DNA from: Terripilifer ovatus | Lineage (GTDB): Bacteria; Pseudomonadota; Alphaproteobacteria; Rhizobiales; Beijerinckiaceae | DNA: 64,000 nucleotides | Assembly: GCA_029222685.1 (NCBI GenBank) | Contig: JARHVB010000010.1 | Location: 434,001 to 498,000 of the forward strand | Reading direction: 5' to 3' | Part shown: in pieces, positions 17,704 through 26,657 of the stretch | Layout: every line of letters starts with the position of its first letter | Numbering within the stretch: position 1 is the first letter of the stretch | Translations under genes and position numbers: made by a program | Notes under the pieces: generated by a model | What the model was told of the DNA's origin: nothing | Databases searched by the model: none | The model's input: the letters and a program-made list of their open reading frames with translations, nothing else

Positions 17704-17835
17704 CAGGCTGCTGAAAAAGTCGGATCGACCGTCTGTTTGGGCCTAAAAATTGAGTACGGACTGGAATCGAACCGTGAACGGATAGGAATCAAAAAGTTTG
17801 AATTCCAAGGTTCAAAAACCTTTTTCAGCAGCCTG
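17704..17835. mobile_element. 132-bp MITE with 16-bp terminal inverted repeats
   Basis: The element begins CAGGCTGCTGAAAAAG (17704-17719) and ends with its exact reverse complement (17820-17835). It is flanked on both sides by CTAG (17700-17703 and 17836-17839), a likely 4-bp target duplication. It has no coding capacity, so it would need a transposase supplied from elsewhere. CTAG-type duplications fit IS5-like enzymes, but the family is not proven. The right-hand CTAG contains the stop codon of the MFS gene read on the minus strand. Confidence 0.8.
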
Positions 17836-19179
17836 CTAGTCGGGCAGCGGCTTGCCTTTTGTCTCGGGCAGGAACGGAGCTGCGGCCAGTCCCACGATAT
17901 AGATGGACGACAGCACCATCGCCGCCATGCCGAACCCGCCGAATGCCAGAATGAGGTTGCCGGCCAGGAACGGACCAAGGAAGGCGATGAAGCGCGGCGC
18001 ATTGAACGCGAAGGCCAACGCCGTGGCGCGCATGCGCGTTGGAAACAGCTCCGGCAGCCACACTGGCATCCACGAATATTGACCGTTGGAGAAAATGGCG
18101 TTGACGAAGGCCAGAACCAGCAGCCAATGTAGTTCCTTGGTCGAAAAGAACAGCACCGGCGTCAGAATCCAGGCCAGCAAAAAGAACGCCATCGTGACCG
18201 GCTTGCGGCCAAGCGCATCGGCCAGGAAGCCGAACGCGATATAGCCGGTGATCGAGCCGGCGGTATAAGCCATGCCCGCGTAGCTCGCCCATTGCGCGGC
18301 CTGCAAGCCATTGCCCCCGGCGATGGAGCCGACGAACGGCGGCACCCATGTCGATATGCTCCAGAAGCCGATGGTGGTGGTCAGCGACATCAGGAACACG
18401 ATCACGGACCAGCGGCGCGTAACCGGGTCGGTGAACAGATCGACGAGCGTGAACTTCGCGATCTGGGCATCGCTGTCCGACAGGGTTTCGCCACCGAGCT
18501 TGCGCTTCTGAGCCTCGGCCCGCTTGGCTTTCGCCATCTCCCAGATTTCGGACTCAGGAACGGCCTGGCGGATCCACAGCGTCAGCAGCGCCGGCAGAAC
18601 ACCGATCAAGTACATATAGCGCCACGCATCCGGTCCCACGGGCGCGAGCAGCAGCCAGACCAGGGAGGCGATGAAAAAGCCTATGCCGAGCCCGCATTGC
18701 ATGAGGCCGGCGCCCTTGCCGCGCGCCTTGTCGGGCCACAGCTCCGCCATCATCGACGACCCGGTCGCCCATTCCGAACCGACGGCGATGCCGACGAGAA
18801 ACCTCAGGATGGCGAACGACCACCAACTGAAGGCGAAGGCCGACAGCCCCGTCACGATCGAATATGCGAGGATGGCAAGAACCATCATCCGCTTGCGGCC
18901 GACATAGTCGGCGAGAATGCCACCGATCATGCCGCCGATGCCCCAACCGAGCAGATTGATGCCGATGATAGCGCCGATATAATAGGGGAGCTGCGCATGT
19001 TGCGAGGGATCGAGCAGTTCCCGCAAGGCCGCGCCGGCCGTCAAAATCAGCGCATAGTTCTCGAAACCGTCGAACAGCCAGCCGAGATTGGTGGCGAGCA
19101 GGATATACCATTGCTTGCGATTGAGCGTCTTATACCAAGGAATGTCGGCTTCGGACATGGCTGTCGATGACGTACTCAT
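17836..19179 (-). CDS. MFS transporter (sugar/organic-acid symporter type)
   Basis: The 447-residue protein has twelve predicted membrane helices and the MFS loop motif ADYVGRKRMM after helix 2, repeated as ADALGRKPVT in the second half. The N-terminal LFDGFENYALI resembles metabolite and aromatic-acid proton symporters (Asp in helix 1). ATG 19179 (MSTSSTAMSE) follows a GGGGAGGGG ribosome-binding site; the upstream ATG lies inside that site. The gene is downstream of coxS on the same strand, across a hairpin-rich repeat array, and may import the substrate of the molybdenum hydroxylase. Its stop codon lies in the duplicated CTAG at the edge of the MITE. Confidence 0.88.
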   Translation of the reverse strand: MSTSSTAMSEADIPWYKTLNRKQWYILLATNLGWLFDGFENYALILTAGAALRELLDPSQHAQLPYYIGAIIGINLLGWGIGGMIGGILADYVGRKRMMVLAILAYSIVTGLSAFAFSWWSFAILRFLVGIAVGSEWATGSSMMAELWPDKARGKGAGLMQCGLGIGFFIASLVWLLLAPVGPDAWRYMYLIGVLPALLTLWIRQAVPESEIWEMAKAKRAEAQKRKLGGETLSDSDAQIAKFTLVDLFTDPVTRRWSVIVFLMSLTTTIGFWSISTWVPPFVGSIAGGNGLQAAQWASYAGMAYTAGSITGYIAFGFLADALGRKPVTMAFFLLAWILTPVLFFSTKELHWLLVLAFVNAIFSNGQYSWMPVWLPELFPTRMRATALAFAFNAPRFIAFLGPFLAGNLILAFGGFGMAAMVLSSIYIVGLAAAPFLPETKGKPLPD

Positions 19180-19195
19180 GGCGCCCCTCCCCATA

Positions 19196-19324
19196 GCGTT
19201 TTCCGATCCATCGGATCGGAAAGACGCGTCTCATTCTTTAATGCGTTTTCCGATCCATTGGACCGGAAAGACGCGTCTCATTCTTCAATGCGTTTTCCGA
19301 TCCATTGGATCGAAAGACGCGTCT
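19196..19324. repeat. 47-bp tandem array of palindromic units
   Basis: About 2.75 units of 47 bp begin at 19196, 19243 and 19290. Each starts GCGTTTTCCGATCC, contains a small palindrome (GATCCATCGGATC or a variant), then AAAGACGCGTCTCATTCTT. The stem resembles the left half of the RIME-like copy at 30653. The array fills the gap between the coxS stop codon and the MFS gene start, and each unit can fold as a hairpin in the mRNA. Confidence 0.85.
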
Positions 19325-19329
19325 TCTGA

Positions 19330-19815
19330 TCAGGCGGTGGCAGCCGCGCGCATGCGAGCGGCCGCGCTCTTCGTGGCGCGGATGATTTCCGGATAAGCGG
19401 CGCATCGACAGAGATTGCCCGCAAGATGATCGCGGATTTCGTCGTCGGTCGGATCAGCGTTGCGCTCGAGCAACTGGTGGACCATCAAGACGAAGCCAGG
19501 CGTGCAGAAGCCGCATTGAAAGGCGCCTTCATCGATGAATGCCTGCTGCACCGGACTGAGTATTCCGGACTGATCCAGGCTTTCGACTGTCGTCAGCGAC
19601 CGTCCTCCCACGAGCTGTGCAAGAGTGAGACATCCCGAGACGGCAACGCCATCGAGCAGCACCGTGCAGCAGCCGCACAGTCCCTGGCCGCAACTCTCTC
19701 GCGCGCCGTACAGGTGCAAACTCTGCAACAGGTCGACAACGGTGAAATAGCTTTTGATCCTGGCCGAGGCCGGCTGGCCGTTCAGAGTGAAGCGGATGAG
19801 GGTGGAAGAATCCAT
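19330..19815 (-). CDS. Molybdenum hydroxylase small subunit, [2Fe-2S] (CoxS-like)
   Basis: This is the iron-sulfur subunit of a xanthine-oxidase-type molybdenum hydroxylase; it passes electrons from the molybdenum centre to FAD. In the 161-residue protein the plant-ferredoxin-type cluster uses Cys42, Cys47, Cys50 and Cys62 (SCGQGLCGCC...GC). The second cluster uses Cys101, Cys104, Cys136 and Cys138 (CGFC...CRC). It lies four bases after the large-subunit gene and is last in the coxG-M-L-S order. The C-terminus ends in an alanine-rich tail just before the tandem repeat array. Confidence 0.93.
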   Translation of the reverse strand: MDSSTLIRFTLNGQPASARIKSYFTVVDLLQSLHLYGARESCGQGLCGCCTVLLDGVAVSGCLTLAQLVGGRSLTTVESLDQSGILSPVQQAFIDEGAFQCGFCTPGFVLMVHQLLERNADPTDDEIRDHLAGNLCRCAAYPEIIRATKSAAARMRAAATA

Positions 19816-19819
19816 CTGA

Positions 19820-22099
19820 TCAATCCTTGGAGGCGGCGTGCAGCGCGCGAAACACAGCTTCCGGCGTTAGCGGCAGTTCCGTGAGACGGACGCCGACGGC
19901 ATCGTGAATGGCATTGGCGATGGCGGGAGAAACCCCGAAGGTGGCGCTTTCGCCGACGCCCTTCGCCCCATACGGCCCCGAGTGCTGATTGGCCTGCACG
20001 ATATGGTTCTCCATGACCAAAGGCACATCGTGGAGTCCAGGAATCTTGTAATCGGCCAGCGACGCATTGGTCACCTGTCCGCCATCCATCTCCATCTTTT
20101 CCGTGAGCGTGAAGCCGAGCTGCATGACGGCTGCACCCGACAACTGGGTTTCGACGATCTTCGGATTGAGCGGACGCCCAAGATCGGCGGCGTTGACCAT
20201 GCGCAGAATGCGCACATGGCCGGTTTCCGTATCCACCTCGACTTCGACGCCGGTGCCGCCGATCATCCAGAACGGCGTTACGTTCTCCGACAGCCCCGTC
20301 GCCAGATCGGGCGACTTGTAACTCGGTATGAAAGTGCCCACGCCGATGACATTGCCGGCTTGCATGCCGAACTTCTTTTTGAACAGATCTGAGGTCTGAT
20401 AGTTGGTGCCGGGCGTCAGCCCAAGGCTGGCGGCCATTTCGGCGAGCTGCTCCTTGGCATGGGTCGCCGCCATCTTCACCGCATTGCCCATGTGAAAGGT
20501 CGAGCGCGATCCGAGCGTCGCCATATCATAGGGTGTCACGTCCGTATCCGGCCGCACGACCCGGATCGTTTCCGTCTCGATGCCAAGCGTCTCGGCGACG
20601 ATCTGCGCCATGGCGGTATCCGACCCCTGGCCCATGTCCACCGTGGACATGTACAGATTGGTCGATCCGTCCGCCGCGATATTGACGATCGCTACCGATG
20701 TCGTCGGGGAGATCGATGCCTTGAAGCCGATGGCGATGCCGCGACCGCGGAGAACAGTGCCGGTTCCGCGATCGAACGGTGCCGACCACTGCATCCGTTC
20801 GGCAATGCATTCGAGCACCAGCTCGATGGCGGCATCCTGCATGAGCGTGCCGGTCGCATGCGGTCGGCCGTCCTTCAGAATGTTGCGGCGGCGCAGCTCC
20901 AGAGGATCGATGCCCAGATCGCGCGCGATGAGGTCGGTATGGCTCTCGTAAGCCCACACCAGTTGCGGAATGCCGAAGCCGCGCAGCGCGCCTGCCGGCG
21001 GCCGGTTGGTATAAAGCGCGTAGGAATCGATCGACACGTTCTCGATGTCATAGGGCCCCGGCGCCGTGAAACCGGACTTCTGCGTGACGCGCGGGCCGAT
21101 ATCCGCATAGGCGCCGCCATTCCAGAACACTTCGCAGTGGCGCGCTGTCACAACCCCGTTGCTGGTGACGGCGCTCTTGATACGAAACGTCGTGGCATGC
21201 TTGGTGATGGTGTAGAATTGCTCTTCCATCGTCAGCGAAAGTTTGACGGGCCGCCGCACCATCAAGGCGAGGCAGGCGACGAGCGCCTCCAGCTTGATGT
21301 AGAGTTTTGCGCCGAAGCCGCCGCCAAGATGGGGCACCTTCACCCGTACGCGGTTCTCCGGCCAGCCGAACAGGCGCGCGATCTCGGTGCGCACGAAGGA
21401 TGGGCTTTGCGAGGCGGTGTGAATGGTCATGATGCCGTCACCGGGCTCGGCGAGCGAGACCATCGGTTCCAGCGGTGTGTGCATGACCTGCTGCGAACGG
21501 AACTCATGTTCATAGACGTGATCGGCCGCTGCGAAGGCGGCGCTCGTGTCGCCGCGTCTGAGGTGATAGTCGAGCGCTATATTGGTATTGCGATGAGCGG
21601 CCACATGCTTGAGGTCGGCGAAGGTTCCTGCCGGCTTCAGCGCATCATGCACGATCGCTTTTGAGGTCATCGCCTCGACTTCGTCGAAGACCGGCTCCAG
21701 ATCCTCATATTCGGCGACGATCAATTGCACCGCCTCGGCGGCCACATAAGGGTCTTCCGCCAGCACCACCGCCACGGGCTCGCCGACGTGCCGGACCTTG
21801 TCCAGCGCCAGGACCGGCTGATCGTGGAACGCCGGGCCGTAGTAAGGCTCGGGCACGACCTTGCGGATGTCCTCGCCGGTGATGACGCTGTGAACGCCGG
21901 GCAGGGCGCCGGCGGCCGTGGTGTCGATCGAGACAATGCGGCCATGGGCGGTGGTGCTGCGAAACACCTTGACATGGAGCATGCCGGGGATCGTGAGATT
22001 ATGAGTATAGTCGGTGCGGCCGGTCACCTTCTGGCGCGCTTCGAGACGCGGCACTGAACGGCCGACCTGACCGGCAGGCATGGGCTTGACGAGGGTCAT
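19820..22099 (-). CDS. Molybdenum hydroxylase large subunit (CoxL/XdhB-like)
   Basis: The 759-residue catalytic subunit binds the molybdopterin-cytosine dinucleotide cofactor and hydroxylates its substrate with water. It begins MTLVKPMPAGQVGRSVPRLE, includes GGFGAKLYIKLE and PAGALRGFG in the cofactor domain, and ends with GAKGVGESATFG, which contains the catalytic glutamate. The active-site loop AYxCSFR of form I CO dehydrogenase is not present, so this is not a CO oxidiser. ATG 22099 overlaps the coxM TGA. The frame is open for 105 codons further upstream, but those lie inside coxM and are not coding here. The substrate is unknown; an aromatic or N-heterocycle is a guess. Confidence 0.92.
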   Translation of the reverse strand: MTLVKPMPAGQVGRSVPRLEARQKVTGRTDYTHNLTIPGMLHVKVFRSTTAHGRIVSIDTTAAGALPGVHSVITGEDIRKVVPEPYYGPAFHDQPVLALDKVRHVGEPVAVVLAEDPYVAAEAVQLIVAEYEDLEPVFDEVEAMTSKAIVHDALKPAGTFADLKHVAAHRNTNIALDYHLRRGDTSAAFAAADHVYEHEFRSQQVMHTPLEPMVSLAEPGDGIMTIHTASQSPSFVRTEIARLFGWPENRVRVKVPHLGGGFGAKLYIKLEALVACLALMVRRPVKLSLTMEEQFYTITKHATTFRIKSAVTSNGVVTARHCEVFWNGGAYADIGPRVTQKSGFTAPGPYDIENVSIDSYALYTNRPPAGALRGFGIPQLVWAYESHTDLIARDLGIDPLELRRRNILKDGRPHATGTLMQDAAIELVLECIAERMQWSAPFDRGTGTVLRGRGIAIGFKASISPTTSVAIVNIAADGSTNLYMSTVDMGQGSDTAMAQIVAETLGIETETIRVVRPDTDVTPYDMATLGSRSTFHMGNAVKMAATHAKEQLAEMAASLGLTPGTNYQTSDLFKKKFGMQAGNVIGVGTFIPSYKSPDLATGLSENVTPFWMIGGTGVEVEVDTETGHVRILRMVNAADLGRPLNPKIVETQLSGAAVMQLGFTLTEKMEMDGGQVTNASLADYKIPGLHDVPLVMENHIVQANQHSGPYGAKGVGESATFGVSPAIANAIHDAVGVRLTELPLTPEAVFRALHAASKD

Positions 22100-22965
22100 T
22101 GCAAGGCTCCGCGCGAGAGAGCGTCGCGCAACGCGCGGCGGACATAGACATGTAAGAGGCTGCTTTTGTATTCGGCTGATCCGCGCGCATCGTCGATCGT
22201 CTCGGCTTCCGCCACCGCGGCGTCGGCCGCGCGCGCGAAGGTCTCGGCCTTCGTTTCCGCGCCCTTGAGTTGCGCCTCGGCGGTGACGAGCCGCGTCAGC
22301 TTTTCGGTCGCCGCCGATACCATGAGGCGGCTGTCGGCGATGACGCCATCGACGACACGGAGCGAAACCGCAACGCCCAAAGCCGGCCAGTCGTCGGCCG
22401 ACCGCGTCGTGCATTTGTGGTAGACGGAGGCCCAGCCCGCCTGGGACGGAACGATGACCTGCGTCAGCAACTCGCCCCGACCAAGAACCGTCTCATAATA
22501 GCCCGCGAACAAATCCTCGACCGCAATCGTTCGTTCGCCGTCCGGCCCCACCGCGCGAACGCTGGCGTGCAGCGCCGCCAGAACCGGCGGGAGATCCATG
22601 TGGGGATCGCCATGGGCGAGGTTGCCGCCGATCCGCGCCGCATTTCGCACACGCACATTGGCCAGGCGTTTCATCGCCTCCGGGATAAGCGGCGCCACCT
22701 TCTGCACGATGGGAGAATGCTCGACCGTGGACAATGTCGCCAGCGCACCGATCCGCAGGCTTCCGTCATCATCGATGCCGATCGCCGCGTGTTCCGGCTC
22801 GATGCCGTCAAGCCGGACGAGACTCGTCGGCGTGAAGACGCCGGTCTTCATCATCAGCATGAGCCCGGTGCCGCCCGAAAAGGCGCGCACGCCGCCGTCT
22901 TCTGTATCGAGCAAGGCGATGGCCTCGGCGAGCGAGGATGGCCGGACAAGTTCAAAATCCCTCAT
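22096..22965 (-). CDS. Molybdenum hydroxylase FAD-binding medium subunit (CoxM-like)
   Basis: This is the FAD subunit that accepts electrons from the Fe-S subunit. The 289-residue protein has the FAD-binding loops AFSGGTGLMLMMKTG (about residue 30) and IGGNLAHGDPHMDLPP (about 110). The C-terminal CO-dehydrogenase flavoprotein domain ends near YKSSLLHVYVRRAL. Its ATG overlaps the TGA of coxG and its TGA overlaps the ATG of coxL (both ATGA), so all three are probably translated in a coupled way. It is a standard member of the family with no visible defect. Confidence 0.92.
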   Translation of the reverse strand: MRDFELVRPSSLAEAIALLDTEDGGVRAFSGGTGLMLMMKTGVFTPTSLVRLDGIEPEHAAIGIDDDGSLRIGALATLSTVEHSPIVQKVAPLIPEAMKRLANVRVRNAARIGGNLAHGDPHMDLPPVLAALHASVRAVGPDGERTIAVEDLFAGYYETVLGRGELLTQVIVPSQAGWASVYHKCTTRSADDWPALGVAVSLRVVDGVIADSRLMVSAATEKLTRLVTAEAQLKGAETKAETFARAADAAVAEAETIDDARGSAEYKSSLLHVYVRRALRDALSRGALQ

Positions 22966-23423
22966 GGCGCGCCCTCGCTTTTGGCCGCGAACGCCGCGTT
23001 GATGTTTTTCACAAAGCTGCGTTCCATCTCCTTGGCCTTCGCCTTCAACACCGGTTGTCCGATGCTGCCGAGCTTGCCGGTCAGGGCAACGTCGATCTCA
23101 TAGGCGATGTCGGTGGCGTTGCCGGCCGGCATGAGTTGCGCCGTGGCGGTGGAGGCCAGGCGGCCGACGATTCCAATCGGCGTGCCTTCCGCCTTCACTG
23201 CGATTGTTTCCGGCGGCACCTTGTTGATGAACTCCACGGCGACATTGAAGCTGAATTTGATATAGGCGATCCGCGTTTCGAGTTTCGCCGTGTAATGAAG
23301 CGGGTCCTGTTCCTGCAGATGGCTGACGCCCTCCACGCATGAAGCAAAGAACTGCGCGTCGTTGAGGCGTTCGTAGACCGCTTCGCGAGGGGCGGGGACC
23401 TGGAACGTTCCGGTGATTTTCAT
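22962..23423 (-). CDS. CoxG-like SRPBCC protein
   Basis: CoxG proteins have the START/SRPBCC fold and are often found with molybdenum hydroxylases; a role in membrane anchoring or recruiting the enzyme is known for CO dehydrogenase relatives. The 153-residue product starts MKITGTFQVPAPREAVYERL, the usual CoxG N-terminus, followed by NDAQFFASCVEGVSHLQ. A strong GAGGAGG lies 25 bases before this ATG, directly against an earlier ATG (23447) that would add eight residues; I keep 23423 because of family alignment. It is the first gene of the operon and ends overlapping coxM. Confidence 0.88.
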   Translation of the reverse strand: MKITGTFQVPAPREAVYERLNDAQFFASCVEGVSHLQEQDPLHYTAKLETRIAYIKFSFNVAVEFINKVPPETIAVKAEGTPIGIVGRLASTATAQLMPAGNATDIAYEIDVALTGKLGSIGQPVLKAKAKEMERSFVKNINAAFAAKSEGAP

Positions 23424-23575
23424 CCTGCAGAAACTCGCAAAAGGCATCCTCCTCAAGGCTCTTGCGCCCCTGTTCGTCGTTACCAGACCGAGACGGGGTC
23501 GAGAGCCGGCAGTTTCATTTGCGCCAGCCTAAGGGCGCTGGCGGCGGCGAAACAAACGAAAGCTTTTCAGGACCT

Positions 23576-23592
23576 CATTAAATATTATAATG
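23576..23592. promoter_or_regulatory. AT-rich inverted repeat between coxG and lysR
   Basis: CATTA-AATATTA-TAATG is an inverted repeat with 5-bp arms in an otherwise GC-rich gap of 205 bp between the divergent coxG operon and the LysR gene. It is the right kind and position for a LysR-type operator. It covers an ATG at 23590, which is one reason to place the regulator's start downstream at 23629. Confidence 0.4.
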
Positions 23593-23628
23593 ACCTCGAT
23601 CTGCGGCAGTGAGGGACCGGAGGGGATT

Positions 23629-24540
23629 TTGCTGCAACGCCTGCCGTCCATGCCGAGCCTGCGTGCCTTCGAAGCCACCGCGCGACACTTAAGCTTCACG
23701 CGGGCCGCCACCGAGCTCAATCTGACCCAAGGCGCGGTCAGCCATCAGATTCGGGGGCTTGAGGACATGCTGGGCCTCAAGCTCTTCATCCGCGAAGGCA
23801 ATGCCATCCGCATCACCGAGGCCGGCCAGGAATATCTATCGTCGGCCCGGCTCGCGATTACGGAAATGCTCGTCGCCACGGAACGCGCGGTGGATCGGCA
23901 AAGAGGCGACATTCTGACGATCGCCTGCCTTGGGACGTTCGCCATAAAATGCCTCATGCCCAATCTGCCGGATTTCGTTCGTGCCTATCCGAGCATCGGC
24001 CTTAAGGTTCGCACGCTCGTGCCCTCGGTCTCTGCGCTTCCCAGCGATTACGACGTCGCCATCCAATACGGCGTGCCGGAGGATTGGCCGGACCTCGCAG
24101 TCGTGAAGATCACCGATGAGGAACTGTTTCCGGTCTGCTCGCCAGCTCTCCTCAAGGGCGAGCGTGCCATATGCGAGCCGCAGGATCTCGCTGCGCACAC
24201 CATCATCCGCACTGCATCGCCGTGGATCCTGAGAGACGACTGGCCGCTCTGGATGGAGAAGGCGGGCATCGGCGGCACCGGATTTGCGGCAGAGATGACC
24301 TGCGATCTGCTTTATCCATCCTACCAGGCGGCGATCGAGGGCCTGGGCGTCGCCATGGGGCGGAGCGCCGTGGTCGCCGCCGACATAGCGGCGGGCAGGC
24401 TGGTGGAGCCGTTCAGGATTCGTCTCGGCTCCGCTTTGGGCTATCATCTGGTCATGGCGCGGGAACGATCCAAATTGTCGAAAGTAGAGTCATTTCGAAA
24501 CTGGGCACTCGGCCGCTTTTACAAGCCGCTCAAGCCATAG
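23629..24540 (+). CDS. LysR-family regulator (GcvA-like), divergent from coxGMLS
   Basis: This is a DNA-binding regulator that probably controls the divergent molybdenum-hydroxylase genes in response to their substrate. The product (about 303 residues) has the N-terminal winged helix (LRAFEATARHLSFTRAATEL, QGAVSHQIRGLEDMLG) and a GcvA-type effector domain (DYDVAIQYGVPEDWPDL). I prefer TTG 23629, five bases after GGAGG, giving MLQRLPSMPSLRAFEA, close to family N-termini. An ATG at 23590 has no ribosome-binding site and overlaps a likely operator. The gene ends 17 bp before the next molybdopterin enzyme, which may be in the same transcript. Confidence 0.88.
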   Translation: MLQRLPSMPSLRAFEATARHLSFTRAATELNLTQGAVSHQIRGLEDMLGLKLFIREGNAIRITEAGQEYLSSARLAITEMLVATERAVDRQRGDILTIACLGTFAIKCLMPNLPDFVRAYPSIGLKVRTLVPSVSALPSDYDVAIQYGVPEDWPDLAVVKITDEELFPVCSPALLKGERAICEPQDLAAHTIIRTASPWILRDDWPLWMEKAGIGGTGFAAEMTCDLLYPSYQAAIEGLGVAMGRSAVVAADIAAGRLVEPFRIRLGSALGYHLVMARERSKLSKVESFRNWALGRFYKPLKP

Positions 24541-24557
24541 TCTGGTAGGGTGGCGGC

Positions 24558-26657
24558 ATGAATGTTCCCGCGAGACTCGAAGCAAACATCGAACGCCGTC
24601 CCTCGGTTTGCCCGCACGACTGCCCGTCCGCCTGCGCGCTTGACGTGGAAGTCATCGACGGCCAGCGCATCGGCCGCATTCACGGCGCCAGGGACCAGTC
24701 CTATACGGCCGGCGTCATCTGCGCCAAGGTCGCGCGCTATGCCGAGCGCATCCATCATCCCGATCGTCTGCTGCATCCCTTGAAGCGAACCGGGCCGAAA
24801 GGCTCCGGCCGGTTCGCCCGCATCACCTGGGACGAGGCGCTCGAAGAAATCGGCGCGCGCTTCAACGCCGCCGAACGCGAGCACAGCGCGCAGAGCATCT
24901 GGCTCAACTACTATGCCGGCACCATGGGCAAGGTGATGAAGGACGGCATCAACCGTCTTGCCCATGCCAAGAAATATTCGCGCCACAACGGCACCATCTG
25001 CATCAATCTCGCGTGGCCGGGCTTTCTCGCCGGCACCGGCTATATGGCCGGCCCCGACCCGCGCGAGATGGCGCAGTCCGATTGCGTCGTCATCTGGGGC
25101 ACCAATGCGGTCGCCACGCAAGTCAACGTGATGACCCATGCGCTGCGCGCCCGCAAGGAGCGCGGCGCCAGGATCGTGGTCATCGACATCTACAACAACG
25201 ACACCATGAAACAGGCGGACATAGCGCTCTGCCTGCGGCCCGGCAGCGACGGCGCGCTTGCTTGCGCGGTGATGCATATCCTGTTTCGCGATGGCCTTGC
25301 CGACCGCTCCTACCTGGAAAAATACACCGACGTGCCGGGCGAACTCGAAGCTCATCTGCAAACCCGCAGTCCGCAATGGGCTTCGCAGATCACCGGCCTC
25401 ACCGTCGAGGAGATCGAGGCCTTTGCCAAACTCGTCGGCACGACGAAGCGCACCTACTTCCGTCTCGGCTACGGCTTCTCGCGCCAGCGCAACGGCGCCG
25501 TCAACATGCATGCGGCGGCGAGCATCGCCGCGGTCACCGGCTGCTGGCAATATGAAGGCGGCGGCGCTTTCCACAACAACGGCGGTATTTTCAAATGGAG
25601 AATGCCGCTGGTCACCGGCGCCGATGTGATGGACATCTCGACGCGCTGGCTTGATCAATCAAGAGTCGGCGCCGTGCTCTGCGGCGATGCTGACGCGCTG
25701 CAGGGCGGGCCGCCGGTAAAGGCGATGCTGATCCAGAACACCAATCCGGTTTCGGTGGCGCCCGATCAGACGCGCGTGAAGCGGGGCTTCGCCCGCGAGG
25801 ATCTGTTCCTCGTGGTGCATGAGCAATTCATGACCGAGACGGCGGCTATGGCCGATATCGTGCTGCCGGCGACCATGTTCATCGAGCACGATGACATCTA
25901 CAGCGGCGGCGGCCATCAATATATCGAACTGGCGAAGAAGCTCGTCGAGCCGCCAGGCGAATGCCGCAACAATCACGAGGTGATCTGCGCCATCGCCGCG
26001 CGTGTCGGCGCTGAGCATCCCGGTTTCGCCATGACGCCGCGCCAGCATATCGATGCCGCCTTGCGCACGTCGGGATGGGGCTCGATCGAAGACCTCGAAA
26101 AGATCAACTGGCGCGACGTGCAGCCGGATTTCGATACCGCGCATTTCATCAAGGGATTTCATTGGCCCGACAAAAAGTATCATTTCAAGGTCGACTGGCA
26201 GCACGTTCCCTTCGGCGGCGAGCTCTCGGGCCCCTGGCGCGACATGCCAAATCTGCCCGATCACTGGGCCGTCAACGAGAACCCTGACGAAGACCATCCG
26301 TTCAAACTGGCGACGAGCCCGTCGCGGTCTTTCCTCAACTCGACCTTCAATGAAACGCCATCGTCATTGACGCGCGAGGTCAGGCCGACGGTGCTGGTGC
26401 ATCCGCAGGATGCCGCGCAATTGAACATCGCCGACGGCGACAAGGTCATTCTCGGCAACACGCGCGGCGAAGTGCGCCTGCACGCGAAATATTTCATCGG
26501 CGTCCAGCGCGGAGTCCTGATCTCCGAAGGCATCTGGCCCAACCACGCCTTCGAGGACGGCAAGGGCATCAACACGCTCACCGGCGCGGACGCGCCGGCA
26601 CCTTACGGCGGCGCGGCGTTTCACGACAACCGGGTGTGGCTGAAGCGGGTGCCGTGA
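24558..26657 (+). CDS. Molybdopterin oxidoreductase, DMSO-reductase superfamily
   Basis: The 699-residue protein is a molybdopterin-guanine-dinucleotide enzyme with an N-terminal [4Fe-4S] motif: Cys18, Cys22, Cys26 and Cys55 (CPHDCPSAC...GVICAK). The catalytic body includes DCVVIWGTNAVATQVNVMTH, EQFMTETAAMADIVLPATMF, and a C-terminal dinucleotide-binding domain (RPTVLVHPQDAAQLNIADGD). No twin-arginine signal is present, so it is cytoplasmic. It belongs to a different superfamily from the CoxL enzyme beside it. Its natural electron partner and substrate are not evident; no dedicated Fe-S or membrane subunit follows it. Its TGA overlaps the next ATG (TGATG). Confidence 0.88.
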   Translation: MNVPARLEANIERRPSVCPHDCPSACALDVEVIDGQRIGRIHGARDQSYTAGVICAKVARYAERIHHPDRLLHPLKRTGPKGSGRFARITWDEALEEIGARFNAAEREHSAQSIWLNYYAGTMGKVMKDGINRLAHAKKYSRHNGTICINLAWPGFLAGTGYMAGPDPREMAQSDCVVIWGTNAVATQVNVMTHALRARKERGARIVVIDIYNNDTMKQADIALCLRPGSDGALACAVMHILFRDGLADRSYLEKYTDVPGELEAHLQTRSPQWASQITGLTVEEIEAFAKLVGTTKRTYFRLGYGFSRQRNGAVNMHAAASIAAVTGCWQYEGGGAFHNNGGIFKWRMPLVTGADVMDISTRWLDQSRVGAVLCGDADALQGGPPVKAMLIQNTNPVSVAPDQTRVKRGFAREDLFLVVHEQFMTETAAMADIVLPATMFIEHDDIYSGGGHQYIELAKKLVEPPGECRNNHEVICAIAARVGAEHPGFAMTPRQHIDAALRTSGWGSIEDLEKINWRDVQPDFDTAHFIKGFHWPDKKYHFKVDWQHVPFGGELSGPWRDMPNLPDHWAVNENPDEDHPFKLATSPSRSFLNSTFNETPSSLTREVRPTVLVHPQDAAQLNIADGDKVILGNTRGEVRLHAKYFIGVQRGVLISEGIWPNHAFEDGKGINTLTGADAPAPYGGAAFHDNRVWLKRVP

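Noticed and set aside
19196-19324. CRISPR array
   Set aside because: The units are 47 bp with no variable spacers, and no cas gene is in the window.
19820-22099. Carbon monoxide dehydrogenase identity for the coxL-like gene
   Set aside because: The active-site loop AYxCSFR was not found, so only the general molybdenum hydroxylase call is kept.
22100-22414. 105-codon upstream extension of the large molybdenum subunit
   Set aside because: It overlaps coxM in another frame and has no family sequence; the ATGA overlap gives the true start.
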